A stretch of DNA of 64,000 bases from Nageia nagi (GCA_050084985.1 JBITNC010000001.1:97588001-97652000), one strand, 5' to 3'. Positions 45,426 through 58,157 are shown, counted from the first letter of the stretch. Translations and numbers: made by a program. Notes: generated by a model not told the origin, from the letters alone.

Positions 45426-48400
45426 TGAAAATACTAGCATGAGCCACCCATCATGGCCTAGCTCAAACTGGAGTAATACCTGATATTGGCATAGGCAATA
45501 TAGACCACTTCTTACAGATATGATAATGAAGTCTACTCTAACTACACCTAACTATCAACTCCTTCGCTACAGTCTACGTGAGGAATTATATTGTTTAGGA
45601 TATAACCTGACCTATTAGGACACCAAGGTCCTAGTCCATTATGACACTAGGCTTGCTTAACCATGCATCATCATAGGATCCCAAAGGATCCCTAGCTCAC
45701 CACCTAACCTTAGAATATCCATTGAGTCATCACTATGGTAATTGCTAAGCACTTTGAGTAATTATCCCATCTAATCCAACCATCAGAATGGTTTCTTGTA
45801 AGCTATGCCAACCATGGTGATGGTATACATGGTCCAAGAGGTTACTCTCTTCCCACTTGCACCACCTCGAGAGGGTACCCTCTCATATTCTACCCCACTT
45901 TAGAAATGGATGATATCTTCACATTAGACAAACCTAGTCATAGATGACACATAGAATTCTTAGAGGAGATAATGAACCTAAAGAAGGATCTTGAATACCC
46001 TCTTGGAGTTTCAACCTTGAAGGTTATATCCATCACTACCTCATAAGTGGATTTTTATGGAACACAATGGTAACGATGAAGTCAATTTTGAATGTTAATA
46101 TTACATAGCTAAAGAGAACTTTGAGAGTAACAATTACATAATCAAAACATGGTTCACATTAGATGCACTAATAATGGCTATTTTGATATGTGATGATAGC
46201 ATTTATATGCCAAACATTAACCATAATATTCATTACTTAAGTGGTACCACCTCATGTGTTAGTCTACATAGCACTACATGTATAGGCACAATCCAACTTC
46301 TCGTAATTCAACTCAAGTAACTCAAAAACCTTATCAAGCATGGATCTTAACTGAATTGAGATAGGATCTTGAACCACTTATGAGAATAATAACCATGAGG
46401 TCCCAAAGTATTTGGTCTCATATTCTAAATACTAAACATCTAACATTATCCTCTTATAGACTCAATTAGCAACACTAAAGAGGAACACTTAACTACCCTT
46501 TTGAAGTACACTCTAGATTGCCCTAGTTTTATCCACCACAACACTAAGTCATTTTTATCCATCTGATAAATTTTGATCCTACAAACTTAAACATAACCCT
46601 AAACATCCATTATCTCAAAGGTTTGGATCAAAGTAGTACACACTACAACCAACACTCTTCTCGTCATCCCCAAAATCCCACTAGTGAACTCACACAATAA
46701 GTAAATTCATTATAATTAGCTAGTTTTATTATGCTTTAGTGGGTTGGTTTATATTTTTAGTATAAGGTCCATTTTATCTTAATTAATCCACATGCACATT
46801 CCCATGTGGTCATGAGGGTGCATTAAAAGTAATAAGGCATTTATGTCCCATACCATGTAGCCTTTGGTTAGTTTTGAGTAGTAAGTTAGATAGACATAAA
46901 AGTTTAGTAAAAGGAAAGATACCATCAAACATTCAACATATGAAAGGGTGTGGGAATGTAACTTGACACTTTCCATGTATGTGTATTCACACCTCACTTA
47001 TCCTAACTCCCCTATCCATAACCTAGACATACAAAGCTAGAGCAAATTCCCTCAATTTCCATCATCTAGCACCAAGAAGGAATTTAGGAATAGAAGCATA
47101 CCAAAATACTTGGGAGTTCTATGAAAAATAGTTTAACTATTTCCACTTCCTAAATAATTCATTTACAAGAGCCCCTACCAACACAGAAAGGTCACCAAAT
47201 CATTTAATACAGGTGATTACAATATACCTTATCAAGGTTGTTCCATAAAATATAGATAGGTCCTACAGATTGAAACTGATGCATACACATAATAAATGCC
47301 TACTACATAAACCACTATACCAGGAAGCTACTCTACCACTAAAATTTCTGATAAGGGGAATGTATCTTACATGACTACACTCTTGAGTTGAGATAACTAC
47401 TATCATCAAAGGTCCTAAGGTATAACACTACCTCAAGCCAAATTACATAACTCATCAATAAAAATCTTTTTAGAACCATTATTTTATCAATTTATATATT
47501 TCATTTATAACATAAGTATCACTTATCTTTTACTCATTATCACTTAGTCTAATCATTCCTCAAGGTATCCCTCAGAAAATGTGTAGAAAATATGCTCAAA
47601 CTTTGGTGTACCATTGGGCTCTTGCCAACCTATTTTACTGCTTAATCAAAAGTCATTTGCTTATTTTTCCATCCTTTTGATATAACTTATTGCATAGGTA
47701 TAATACATTCATATCCACTTATGAAAAGATATATTTATTTAAAAAATTTAGGAAGATTCAACTGTGACTAGTACATAGGAATGATTTAAACTTAATAGAT
47801 TTTATCTTACTATGAGCATACTTCAACTCATTCGGCCCTCTACATAGTTATCATCACCAATCCCAAATAACATGGGCACATACCAAGTCAATAATACCTT
47901 TGAAGGCCTCTTCAAGGTAATCATAAATCTAAAACATCATAAACACCTACTAATTATATAAAATTTAATGCATATTATCCATAAGAAAATAAAATTTTAG
48001 ATCAAGCTTATGGATCAAGGTTTCCTAGGTCTCCATGATTCATACTTTTATGGTGGGGTGACTTAAATGATAACCATAACTAAGGGTGTATTTTAGCCCC
48101 TAATAATCTATTTTCTATGTTAGGCATCTGAATGATAACCATGTCCAAGTGCTCACGCTTGCATCGACATCATCCATAATTTTTTGGTAGGTGCCTTAAA
48201 TGATAAAATAAACTAAGAGAACATGTTGACCATGAACATACGAAACATTTATGGTAGGATATAAGAATGAAAATCAAAACCAAAGGGCTAATGTTTTCCA
48301 CTCAAACCACCCCACCATACCATCAACTACTCATTTGCTTATACGAACCCAAGATTTTATGATAAGATGCCTACTTCTATTTCACATTGATAATCGTATC

Positions 48401-51098
48401 ATCAAGGGATAGCATTAGCTTTTGTGTAACCCAACTATACTAATTTGTGAGCTCATGGTATTCAAATATGTTATACTTCAAAGATGGCATACATCTTGGT
48501 AGGTCCCCCATGCCTAACTACCCTAAGCAAAACCTACTTAACCAAGCATGAATATCATGGCTTGTTAGACCACAACCTTGAGATGTGGTTTTACTTCGTA
48601 AATTGATGATTGATATGTTAATGAGTTGTAATTTGTTTTGTAGTTAGCTTATGATGAAATGATATTTTAGTTTTACTGAATACTATATTGCACAATATTA
48701 GTATTATTTATATTTATTTTATGTTTTATGATGTATTGATGGACCATTGATACCCTTGTATGATGAGGACTATCGCATCTCTTGACTACGTAAGGTTTTC
48801 ATGCCAATGGATGGTATAACATATCTAACATATCTTGCACATTGTCTACTATAAAACTTTGCATAAGTTAACTTGTATTTGGGCCAAAATTGACTAGCAT
48901 ATCTTGGTTTGATATGATCATTGAATTTTTAAGAATACACCATCATTGCATCGAAATCATATCACTCATCCTCAAAGAATCAAATCTACAAATATCCTAG
49001 GCATAATTCTGCAAGTATTACATGATATTATGGGGCATTTATAATATCATTTAAATATTAAAACTATAACAACCTATGTACATTTGTATATGATATGATA
49101 AATACTCTTCATTGCATTTACATATATTAATAAGGAAGTTAAAAAAATAATGAAAGTCATAATGACTATACTAGGCACTTACATATATATTAAGATAAAA
49201 ATAAAAATAAGAAAGAAAATGTATGGAAATTAAGGGGAGAATATCATATTATTGAATAAATAAAAGGAGCATGATTAAAATTACAAGTCTCATATAGTGT
49301 TTATAATCATGTGATTAATATGCATCAAATCTTATTCACCACGAAACCACCTATGCATGAGAATGTCATGAATGTTCTAGAGAAAATATTAAGGCAAGTA
49401 TGTTTGAAATCCAACCTAGAAAGTATCAAGGGTCACATCTTATTTTTTATTCATTAAACATAAAATATAATCTACATTTGATTGGAGATATGGGATAAGC
49501 ATGCATTAATATCTACATACCCTTATCTAGTTTTTGTAAGAATAAATAGTAAAAGAATTATATTGCAAGGGTACAATAGGGTCAAGAAAATCATTCTATT
49601 GACTAAAATTGTTCAATATGGATCAATTAAGCCCTTTTCTAATTCTCTTGTCCAATTTTTGAATCCCTATTATCTATGTGGAATTTGTTTTGTGGTAATT
49701 TATTTAATCTATCTAAATTTTATTTCCAAATCTTGTTGTCTAGATTTTGATATTTGGTTTGTTACTTAAAATATTTGATGGTATATTTATGGAATAGAAT
49801 CAATATTATGGTATCTTAAATCCTTATAGAAGCCTCTTTGTGATGCATTCATCCTCTACAGTTGAAATTATATTAATAAGTAGAAATAAATGGTTGTAAG
49901 GTCATGAGTTGTGCATATAGCGATGGTATTTTATTCCTGCATTTTTATTTAATAAATATTAGGATATTAAGGCCATAGGGTTGCACCTTTATCTTTATTG
50001 GCAAAGGCCCTTTGTTGTTTACATTTGCACAGTCATTCAATCACATCACTTCTCACCCAAATAGAAATCCCTACATCAATGTGAATAATACTTCCATACA
50101 ATGCTATCAAGATTGAAAGTTGAAGTAGGCATTTCACATGTTTACTGTAAAACAAGAAACACACTACACTCTACACCTTACAACATGTCTTCAACTCCTA
50201 GAAACCTTCATTATCTATAATACCCTTCAAAAGGGAAGTTCATTCATTCAATCACCCATTGCATCAGATTTAATTTTGACCTATCCATATATAGTATCTC
50301 CAAGATAGACTTATAGGTTACTATTGTAAAAGTAATTATTGCATTTCCTTTGGTGTTCCATTACATAGTTTATAATTGTTTTTCAATATATTTGTTTTAT
50401 ACATTTCTTGGTAACCTTGTATCCCATGAGATTTCATTATGATGTGGTATTTTGTCAAACAATTCCATCCCTCTATAAATAGACACTAGACTAAAAAGGG
50501 TGTTTTGCAATATTTTAAACCCCCCCAAAGCACTTTAATAATGGTTATCCCATTACTATCTATACATATGCCACCAAAAGTGGATTCTCTATAGCAACAA
50601 CTAATAATTAGGCATTGAAATTTGTAGGAAATGGTTAGGGTCCTATATTTTCCAAGTGAAATGATAAATGACATGAAACAAGGTTGATTCAACCATATCA
50701 TAGGGCTCCCCTAACCCTCATATAGTTGTGTGTATGTAATTAGATGATTCAATAGTTCAAATATTATTAGAGATGGTTGGATGCTTATGCTAGCCATAAA
50801 CAAATGATAAATGGGAAGTAGGAGAAGTAAGCATTATTCCCTATAGGTATTATTGATTCTAGTGGTGATGTTAAGTGAAGTTATGAATTTTGGTTAATCT
50901 TGTTACTATGTAGATTGTAATTCATGGTGATGTTTTTAGGTTTTGATAAAACCCTTGATGTTTATTTTTATTTCTTTTTGGCTACTTCAAAGTGATAGTT
51001 TGTTGCCAAAAAGCATTGTAATGGGTTTGGTGATATTGTTAAAACCCTAGAGATTCATTTTGTTGCATGGGTAAATTTGAGCTACATATGTACAATGG

Positions 51099-51464
51099 TT
51101 GGGTAAGAAAATAATTGTTATCAATATAACAAAATTTGAGAGCCTATATGAAAAATCCATTTTGATAGGATTTGGGATCTTGTTAAAACCCACCATAGTT
51201 TTTGATAATTTATCCATTATTAAAACTAAAATTGAAGAGGAGGAGATGCATATGAAGATAAATTTAAAAATGTTGTACCCATTTTGGGTTTTTTTCACCA
51301 AATTACAATTTCAACTTTTATTCCAAATAAAATATTTAAAACATTCAACTTTACAAAGAAGTAAACTCCTTCATAAAGTATATATAAAAGAAAATAAAGA
51401 GCGTACTATTAAATACATAACTAATGAGGATATGCTTGGTAAATTATTTTATAATTTAGTATAA
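51099..51464 (+). CDS. Hypothetical ORF 1 of the 1 kb module, unit III
   Basis: A 121-codon frame, the longest in the module. The first 68 residues match the unit II frame with a handful of changes. It then continues through FFTKLQFQLLFQIKYL and ends ITNEDMLGKLFYNLV. In unit II the ITNEDMLGKLFY-like end is still present but in another frame. There is no recognised family. The longer frame makes unit III the better guide to the ancestral reading. Confidence 0.3.
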   Translation: MGKKIIVINITKFESLYEKSILIGFGILLKPTIVFDNLSIIKTKIEEEEMHMKINLKMLYPFWVFFTKLQFQLLFQIKYLKHSTLQRSKLLHKVYIKENKERTIKYITNEDMLGKLFYNLV

Positions 51465-52205
51465 AAAGTAAAGCATTGAAATAATATTATTCCCTTCATG
51501 TAAGAAGTATTTATACTTATAAATATATATTTTTTCTAAATTTATGTTGTATTTCAAGCATAATATCAAAACACAAGTAGCATTTAGAGATTTATGCAAC
51601 CATAATAACAAAGAGAAATAAATTATTAATGATTTTGTGAAAGAATGGAAAAATATAGCAAACAATATTACCATTGTTGAATATGAATTAGAAGGTACTT
51701 TTATGAATTCTATGTTACCTCAATTCAAAATAGAAGCTACAGAATATAAAGATGAATATTTATACAAAGTAATTGAAAAGTTTTTACAAAATACATCATG
51801 TATTAATCTTGTAGATGGTAAATTTTGTAAATAATAAATATAAGCACAAAATAATCTACAAAGATGACATTTATTCAGATATAATGATAAATAAATGAAA
51901 AGTGTGCACTTGATTATGATAAGGTAATCCTCAAGTTATGGTAATGATATATAGAGGACTAGCTCTGATCAACGATGAGCATATAGATGATAATGAATCA
52001 TGTAGGTTAGTATTTATCCCCTCATTTATTTGTAGCTTTGGATCATAAAGGGGCACATTATGGGTGACGTACAAACTCTACAACATATATATCGTAAAAT
52101 TTGTAGAACTAAATTACATGCAAAAGTATAACATATAATAAAAGCTCATAAAATAATAGATCCTTAAATAAGTGGCATCTAGAGACATTGTAAGTGTAGT
52201 ATGAT
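51170..52205 (+). mobile_element. 1 kb module (unit III copy)
   Basis: Counterpart of 42,650-43,685, inserted at the same position and with the same two ORFs. Small indels separate the two copies. Confidence 0.7.
51637..51834 (+). CDS. Hypothetical ORF 2 of the 1 kb module, unit III
   Basis: A 65-codon frame identical in length to 43,115-43,312. It keeps VKEWKNIANNITIVEYELEG and differs by about ten residues further on (for example Arg to Gln in MLPRFK, Lys to Glu in ATKYK). Most base changes alter the protein, which argues against recent selection even though both copies remain open. Confidence 0.3.
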   Translation: MKEWKNIANNITIVEYELEGTFMNSMLPQFKIEATEYKDEYLYKVIEKFLQNTSCINLVDGKFCK

Positions 52206-53854
52206 TGATATATGAAAAATAACATATTAGAGAGTTCCAATTGGGATGTAAACTTCCAACTCTTGTATTCATAACCTGCAAGGAAATAGAAAGGAGTGAA
52301 AGGCAACTTATAACAATAATATAATCATTTTTATATTCAAGATATGTTAAAATATATGAACCATGGTAAATAATATTGCATTTAATATAGCATATGGTAT
52401 TGCATCGTAATATCATCTTTATCTTGATATTTGTAATTTTGCTTTTAACACTTTTAGAAAAATCTAAAATATGATTTACTAAATAAATAATAAATCATTT
52501 TTAGTTGTTTACATTTTGCCCCTGTTTGGATATGAAATGAAAAGCATTGAAATTGCATAATTTAAAGAAGTTTAGAGAAGTGAAAAAATTTTAGAGTCAA
52601 AACAAGCTTCTCTTTCACAATTCATATGCTGAGTATGATATTTCATTTGCCCCTTTCAGTTTAGAATTGCCCCTTGCTTTTCTCTTCTATGGGATAATCA
52701 AGTGAAAATGATATCATGTGTTCAAAGTGGATTTTTAGGTACCATACAGGTCCTAATCTTTGTGATAACATATGGAAAGAAAACAAATAATACCCATATA
52801 GATCATATCCATGATAATGGCATTCAAGTTAAAAAGAGCAAGGATGAAATTAATATAATATTACCTTGTAAACTACTATTGTTGCAACTCATAGTCTACA
52901 ACTATTTAATTGATGAAGTACTTGATATGCCCCAAGATGTTTTATTTTTTATCACATTGACCTACAATTTTGTAGAAATTACCTCATGGGGTGACCATGG
53001 CTTAGAGCTTTTGAAACATTATTTGTACGATATGCATTCTTAAAGGAAAATAGTAAGTAGGATAAACATATGCATTATTATTTTTATGTGCTTAAAATTT
53101 AGAGATGTAGTACCTTTATTTAGAAGAGAATACTATTTTCATGATGCTAACTTCCTAAATTCAATTTATAGCACATCATAAGCACATTGATTATCATGGA
53201 ATTAGTAAAACTTTCCTTTGATAAATTCTATCATTATTATCATTACAGGGCATTATTGTGAAAAATGGTATTTTCATATCGAGTTCACCAAAAATGTAAA
53301 CCATAAATAATGAATTAAATAAATAATTTATTAAATTGTTTACAATATATATGAAGCAATACAAATTAGATATGATTTCTAACTAATGTACAAACCTCAT
53401 AAATGAATATATATTTTTGAGTAAATGTAAAATAAGTTATCACATGCTTACCTTCTGATCATCGATGAGCTCTAGAAAATCAAATTACTACTCAATCATA
53501 TATAGCAACAAGTGCATTGATGCCATGAAAATAATCAAATTTAGGGTGTGCACGCTCTAAAATCTAGAGAATCTGATCTCACATAAATAATATAATATGA
53601 TCATCACAACTAGGGCATAACAAATCCAAGGTTAACTGCTGATGTCTAAAGACATCATTTTAGTTGTGGTGAATTCCTTGGACTTACTTTCATGTAAAAT
53701 ATTTTGCTTTGATCTTCATTTATAGATGCATTTATTCTTGATATCTACATTGTTTACATTGATATTTTCTCATTACATTACTTGTATTACATTTACATCC
53801 TTTTTATAATAGTATAATTTAATGTAATAAATATTATTTATTAATTAATAATAA

Positions 53855-54260
53855 ATCATGTTTAGGTGCCTAAAAATCCTCCAACTACTTAAAAGATTTT
53901 AAGTGAAAACAAAAGCAAGTTATACTTAAAAATATGTTAGAAAGGATTATAAAGAAAAACCAATGGTAGAAAAAGTTAAGAAAAGTAGTAGTAATGAGAT
54001 AAAAAAGGAACCTACAAGAAAATACATAAAAGTTTACTAATTATTGATATGTTGGTTAAACAATATCCTATAGAAATTCCACTAATAAAGAAATATTATT
54101 TGCCAATAAGAGATCTAGAAGGGTATAGATTTAAATAATTTTTCAATTATCATGGAAATACTTGACATTTAACTAAGAATTAAAACCTTTTAAGGGACGT
54201 TATTCAAGATTTAGTGGATCAAAAAGCTATAGTATTTTATGATGAAAAGAAAAGTGAAAA
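53855..54260 (+). pseudogene. Ty3/gypsy-like gag relic
   Basis: The conceptual + frame gives IDMLVKQYPIEIPLIKKYYL, then LEGYRF, then after a break NYHGNT, stop, HLTKN, stop, NLLRDVIQDLVDQKAI. The pattern YHG-x-T-x-H-x-T-x-x-C-x-x-L-x-x-x-I-x-D-L is the one seen near the zinc-binding part of Ty3/gypsy gag proteins. Key Cys positions are lost to stops. It starts about 80 bp after unit III ends. A TAATAAATCATGTTTAGGTG stretch at 53,860 resembles 29,085-29,125 of unit I, which may be an LTR end. No pol gene follows. Confidence 0.5.
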
Positions 54261-55636
54261 CCAAACTCAAAAAATATATCTACTATATCATTTTAATAAT
54301 TTTTTTTTTTTAAATTACTAGTCTATATCAAAAAAGAGATAATGAAAATAATCAAGTAAAATGATTAATTTGAATGATAAAAACTTATAATATTTTAGAT
54401 CACATTTCAAGAAAAACTTTACATCTGCAAGACATTGATGATTGTTTAATGATTTAAAATGAAAATTAATTCAAAATATTTCTTAAAATTATGTTGAAGT
54501 TTACAATATTGTTGGTGTAAAAACCTTCAGACATAATATCAACAATGTTAAATTCTTAAGATGGCATACAAAGACTCCTTAAAGGTTTCCCAAACCTTAG
54601 GGTATACTTAGTTAAAGAAATTTTATTTTTATAATTTACATGTAGGTGTGCATTCTTATTTTTTATTCGTATGCATTTGATAAATGGAAGGTATGAAACT
54701 AATAGACAATGCCATACTATAGATATTGTATTAGTAGTAAAAATAAAAATATAGATAATTAAATTTGTGTATATAAATGTTAACATATAAAATTATATTT
54801 TTATAAAAATTTCAAGAGAAATTACATCAGAATGAATTTTAAATTCATCTATTACATTAATTTAGAAATCAAAACTTATATTCATAAATCTACCCTCCAT
54901 ATTCTCCATATTCCTACACATGATAAACACTTCTTGATTTCTCCTAATCATCTTTTAAATGACCACCCAATACTAATAAGGGGACATAACCATTATAATC
55001 TTAAAGGATTTCTTTCCCTTCATGAGTGTAGCAACCTGGACCTCAAAATTTATGACTTAAGATCAATGTTTAGATATCTCATTCTCAAACGGTCTTAATC
55101 TTTCCAAGGCTATCTCTAGCTTAGTTAGCTAATATGTCAAATACTCAAGGATTAGAGACAAAAAGTATATGTATTTTACTAAAATTTATAATCAAATATA
55201 AGAAAAAAAAAGATACTAACAAAATTGTAAATTAAATAAAGTGTGTAATGTGTGTAAACCTAGTGCAAGAGCTAAAGGAATGGTAAATTTGATTAGTAAT
55301 TCCAAACTAAAAGTTAAAGTATACCTAGATGGCCTGAAGGTACTTCCAAATGAGTTAGGAATATATTGGGTCTAACCAACTATAGGTAAAGTGTGACATC
55401 TCTAACTAGATTGAGGGAGCTTATATGCAAAGGAGCGACACCATGTGTAGTACATTTAGTATCCGTGTAATTTTCATATAAGGTCTCTCCAAAAGAAACA
55501 TACTTAAGCTCTTCATTTAAAGGATTTGGTAGCCTATAACAAACCAAAGTAAGAAGCTAGGAAAACCCCCTACCTTTAACAAACTAACCCTCATAAACCC
55601 CATCGGCCTTCCTATCTAGAAAAAATAATCCTTCCA
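54261..55636. other. AT-rich spacer, nothing recognised
   Basis: Includes short chance ORFs (54,556-54,786 -, 54,832-55,098 +) without recognisable motifs. Confidence 0.5.
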
Positions 55637-55927
55637 ATGGCCCTCGTATCATCATCCTCATCATCTAAATCTCCTCCAGTATCGAGCTTCTCAAACCCTA
55701 GTCCTCGTCACTGCTCCATGCTTGAGGTTATACTTAATCATTATTTATTATCTATACTTAATCATTCTAAATCATTATTTATTATCTATACTTATTTATT
55801 TCTTAATTGTAAATCATTATTTATTATCACACTTAATCATTCTAATATAATGATACGGTCTACTAATCAGAAGCCCACAATAGTCGATGTTGACTATGTT
55901 GTGCAATTAGTTGTATTCGTAAATTAA
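55637..55927 (+). pseudogene. Gene-like 5' fragment, source of the 44.1 kb filler
   Basis: ATG at 55,637 opens MALVSSSSSSKSPPVSSFSN, a Ser/Pro-rich start that could be an organelle-targeting or disordered N-terminus, on a patch less AT-rich than its flanks. After about residue 31 the frame runs into the AT-rich tandem repeat and the reading loses coding character. No convincing splice donor was found there. It is probably the first exon of some gene caught in repeat DNA. No family was recognised. Confidence 0.35.
55736..55850. repeat. AATCATTATTTATTATC tandem repeat
   Basis: Three copies start at 55,736, 55,770 and 55,812, followed by CTATACTT or ACACTTAATC. The spacing is 34 and 42 bp. Confidence 0.8.
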
Positions 55928-55929
55928 AC

Positions 55930-56925
55930 ATCAAACATAAATATCACATAGAATACATGCATTATCTATATATGGGTTTCTACTTTTCCAAACTTTCAAC
56001 CAAATGATTATAGATAAGGATGAAGTTATACATAATATACTTGAATCCTATAAATATATAAGTAATAGGATTATATTTTTATGCAAGTCATGATTAACGT
56101 TACAATCAATAGAAAAATCATGACTCCTATGGAAAGTCTATGAATAAGCTAAGTAATAGAATAAATATATAAATATTTTATTGTGCTAAAATTATAAATG
56201 GGAGAATTCATTTTTAAAAAATATTTTATGAACTTGGTTTAAAACGATAAAGAGATAAATTTCTTGAATTGTTTATTTATGTTCATCTAGCTAAGGGAGG
56301 CAAAATGACCTAGACTAAAGTGTATTTGATTGAGTAAAAGTATATTGAAACTCAACCTCTAAGGAAAGATAACTCGTGAGAATATTTAGGAGAAAAAACA
56401 AAAGTGACATAAAGGGAATTAAAAGAGGTTCAAAGAGGAAAATGTTAGAAATAAAGAATTCAATATTAAAAACATAAAATTTTGTATCTTATATAATAAT
56501 ATTCAATGTAAATATTAATAACACTAGTAGAGATTCAACCACCTTTAGATTAATTATGAAGAATGATGACCTAATAGGTGATATCCATGATTAAAATTTA
56601 GGGATATCATTCTAATGGTGAACTTTTCAAAATTTGATTCTTTGAGTGGCATAACTTCCTTTTTGAAACTCTAACTTTGAATTCCTAACATGGAAAAGAT
56701 GAAAATTTTGATAACTAAAAATTTTGAACATATTAGAATTTCGAGAATCAGATTTAAGACCTTTTGAAATCTAGCAACATCAGTAGATCTTATTAACTAC
56801 TTTGACTATTTACATATTCATTTATAAATACGAATTTTGTATGAAAACTAAATATAAATTTTGTGAAAATTAAGGTTTAAATCTCCAAAATTTGAGGTGA
56901 AAACCAGATATCACCTAGGAAGCCA
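55930..56925. other. AT-rich spacer, nothing recognised
   Basis: No ORF or repeat that I can support. Confidence 0.5.
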
Positions 56926-56930
56926 CTCAG

Positions 56931-57110
56931 ATGGAGTCTCTTCTAGGAAAATTCAAATTCAAAAATGACAAAATATTTGATGAGATAATCTGGTGGCTCA
57001 CTCCTTCCAGCAAATTTTCTATCAATTCGACTTACCAGGCTATATCCCACCATCCTCCTGATGCTCTGCCCACCAGAATATGGCGGATTATTGCAAACGA
57101 GGCATCATCC
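56931..57110 (+). pseudogene. LINE-D scrap (ORF2 region before zf-RVT)
   Basis: The open frame contains DEIIWWLTPSSKFSINSTYQ, which matches the D-x-x-x-W-x-x-x-x-x-GxFSVKSAY motif found between reverse transcriptase and zf-RVT in plant LINEs. The following PTRIWRIIA resembles the next conserved Trp segment. The frame then runs on to 57,194 without recognisable sense. Confidence 0.5.
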
Positions 57111-57234
57111 ACTGTAACAGAGAGTTTTCAGAAGGATTTCAAATACAGCGGGTGCCAGCTTTTCGAAATCCAGATCATTCATCTGTGGGATTAGTATTTT
57201 TAAAATGTAATCGTTCAGTTCTCCCTTTGATTTA

Positions 57235-57375
57235 ATTTTATTTTTCCAACAATGTCATGCACTTCCTTCTCTTATCAACCAGTTCTACAAAGTATCTTTA
57301 TTTCTATTTTTACTGTTTATCTAATTCTATTTTGGTCCAATTTGAAATGTATTTGTAATGGTTGCAAAGATACGT
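57235..57375. repeat. Dispersed repeat also present at 38.74-39.0 kb
   Basis: ATGTCATGCACTTCCTTCTC, TTATCAACCAGTTCTACAAA and TAATTCTATTTTGGTC here match a segment with ATATCATGCACTTCCTTATC, TTAACAACCATTGTTACAAA and TAATTCTATTTTGATC inside unit I. The unit I copy has an expanded TTTTA tract between the shared parts. Confidence 0.6.
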
Positions 57376-57461
57376 GAACATTACATTTGTTCATTGGGTG
57401 TATGTTGTTGTGTATTTCCATCCATTCTGATTTGGGTCTGTTGTTTTCCTCCTTTCTGTCA

Positions 57462-58157
57462 ATGGGTAGAAATAAGATCGAAATAAAAAGAGAGCATGAA
57501 GCGAGAAAAAGGAGGGAACGTTTCAAGAAGCGAGTAGGCGGGCTCTTTAATAAAGCTTACGAACTCTCTAAGCTCTGTGGATTGCCGCTCTGCGTTTTGG
57601 TGGGAGCAGAAGATGGGAATAATTATTTCTACGAGAGTGAAGAAAGAGGAAGAAGCCAATCTCAGTGCGAGTTAATAAAAGCTGCGTCTCATGTTGCGAA
57701 ATGTTGGAAGAAGCAGCCATTAAAAACCTATGTTCCTAGCAAAAAAGGCTTGTTTGTAGAATGCATCGGATTCAGAGAATATGTAAATGCAAGAAGAATA
57801 TGAAAATGAATTAGAAGGTGAGGCAATGATCTCATGGTACGAGATTGAAGGAGAAGCGAATGCATCATCTCAAGTTCCAGTGGGATTTCAGGAATCATCA
57901 TTATCAAATAGTAGAGTGGAAATACAAGAGTTTGAGAATCATCCATTGCCATTACAAGCTCAGCAGCCTGACCTGCCTTCGCAGATAATACACCCGCAAT
58001 TTGTGCCGCCCCCATTCCACTAGAATTAGCTTTGGAGGTAGATTGGGATGCTCTCATCACAAATGATAATGCTCATACATATCCCTTGGACGCTTCTCCA
58101 CAATTCGATGATTACCCCTACCAAGGTGCCATCGATTTATGGGGAAATACCTTCTGA
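57462..58157 (+). pseudogene. MADS-box (type I-like) pseudogene with two frameshifts
   Basis: ATG at 57,462 opens MGRNKIEIKREHEARKRRER, continuing FKKRVGGLFNKAYELSKLCG, a clear MADS DNA-binding domain (residues about 1-60; basic N-terminus, F-x-KR-x-x-GLF-KAYELS-LC core). The first frame stops at 57,803. A second, one base over, carries on as YENELEGEAMISWYEIEGEA to 58,023. A third carries PLELALEVDWDALITNDNAH and ends at TGA 58,155. The shifts fall between about 57,787-57,803 and 57,972-58,020. Joined length is about 230 codons, no intron is needed, and no K-box was seen, all typical of type I MADS genes (transcription factors, often active in gametophyte and seed). An unrecognised intron is possible but less likely. 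Confidence 0.7.

Larger units (their letters stand above)
39388..50605 (+). repeat. Macro-repeat unit II (subtype B), right-truncated
   Basis: Colinear with unit I from 39,388. It carries the 1 kb module (42,650-43,685) absent from unit I. It has lost the 1.2 kb corresponding to 29,215-30,410 of unit I, with a short filler at 44,060-44,250. It contains the second DUF4283 relic and stops at 50,605, the equivalent of about 36,865 in unit I, where unit III starts without spacer. The block corresponding to 36,866-39,387 is missing. Confidence 0.85.
50605..53775 (+). repeat. Macro-repeat unit III (subtype B), fragment
   Basis: Begins abruptly at ATTAGGCATTGAAATTTGTA, the equivalent of 28,268 in unit I and about 42,078 in unit II, fused to the broken end of unit II. 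It contains the 1 kb module (51,170-52,205) and the block unit II lost (52,590-53,775). It ends near the equivalent of 30,320 of unit I, before the DUF4283 part. It also has about 70 extra bases near 53,320-53,390. Confidence 0.85.

Noticed and set aside
57728-58060. 110-codon minus-strand ORF opposite the MADS relic
   Set aside because: It is the antisense shadow of the MADS C-terminal region, which has the better coding context.
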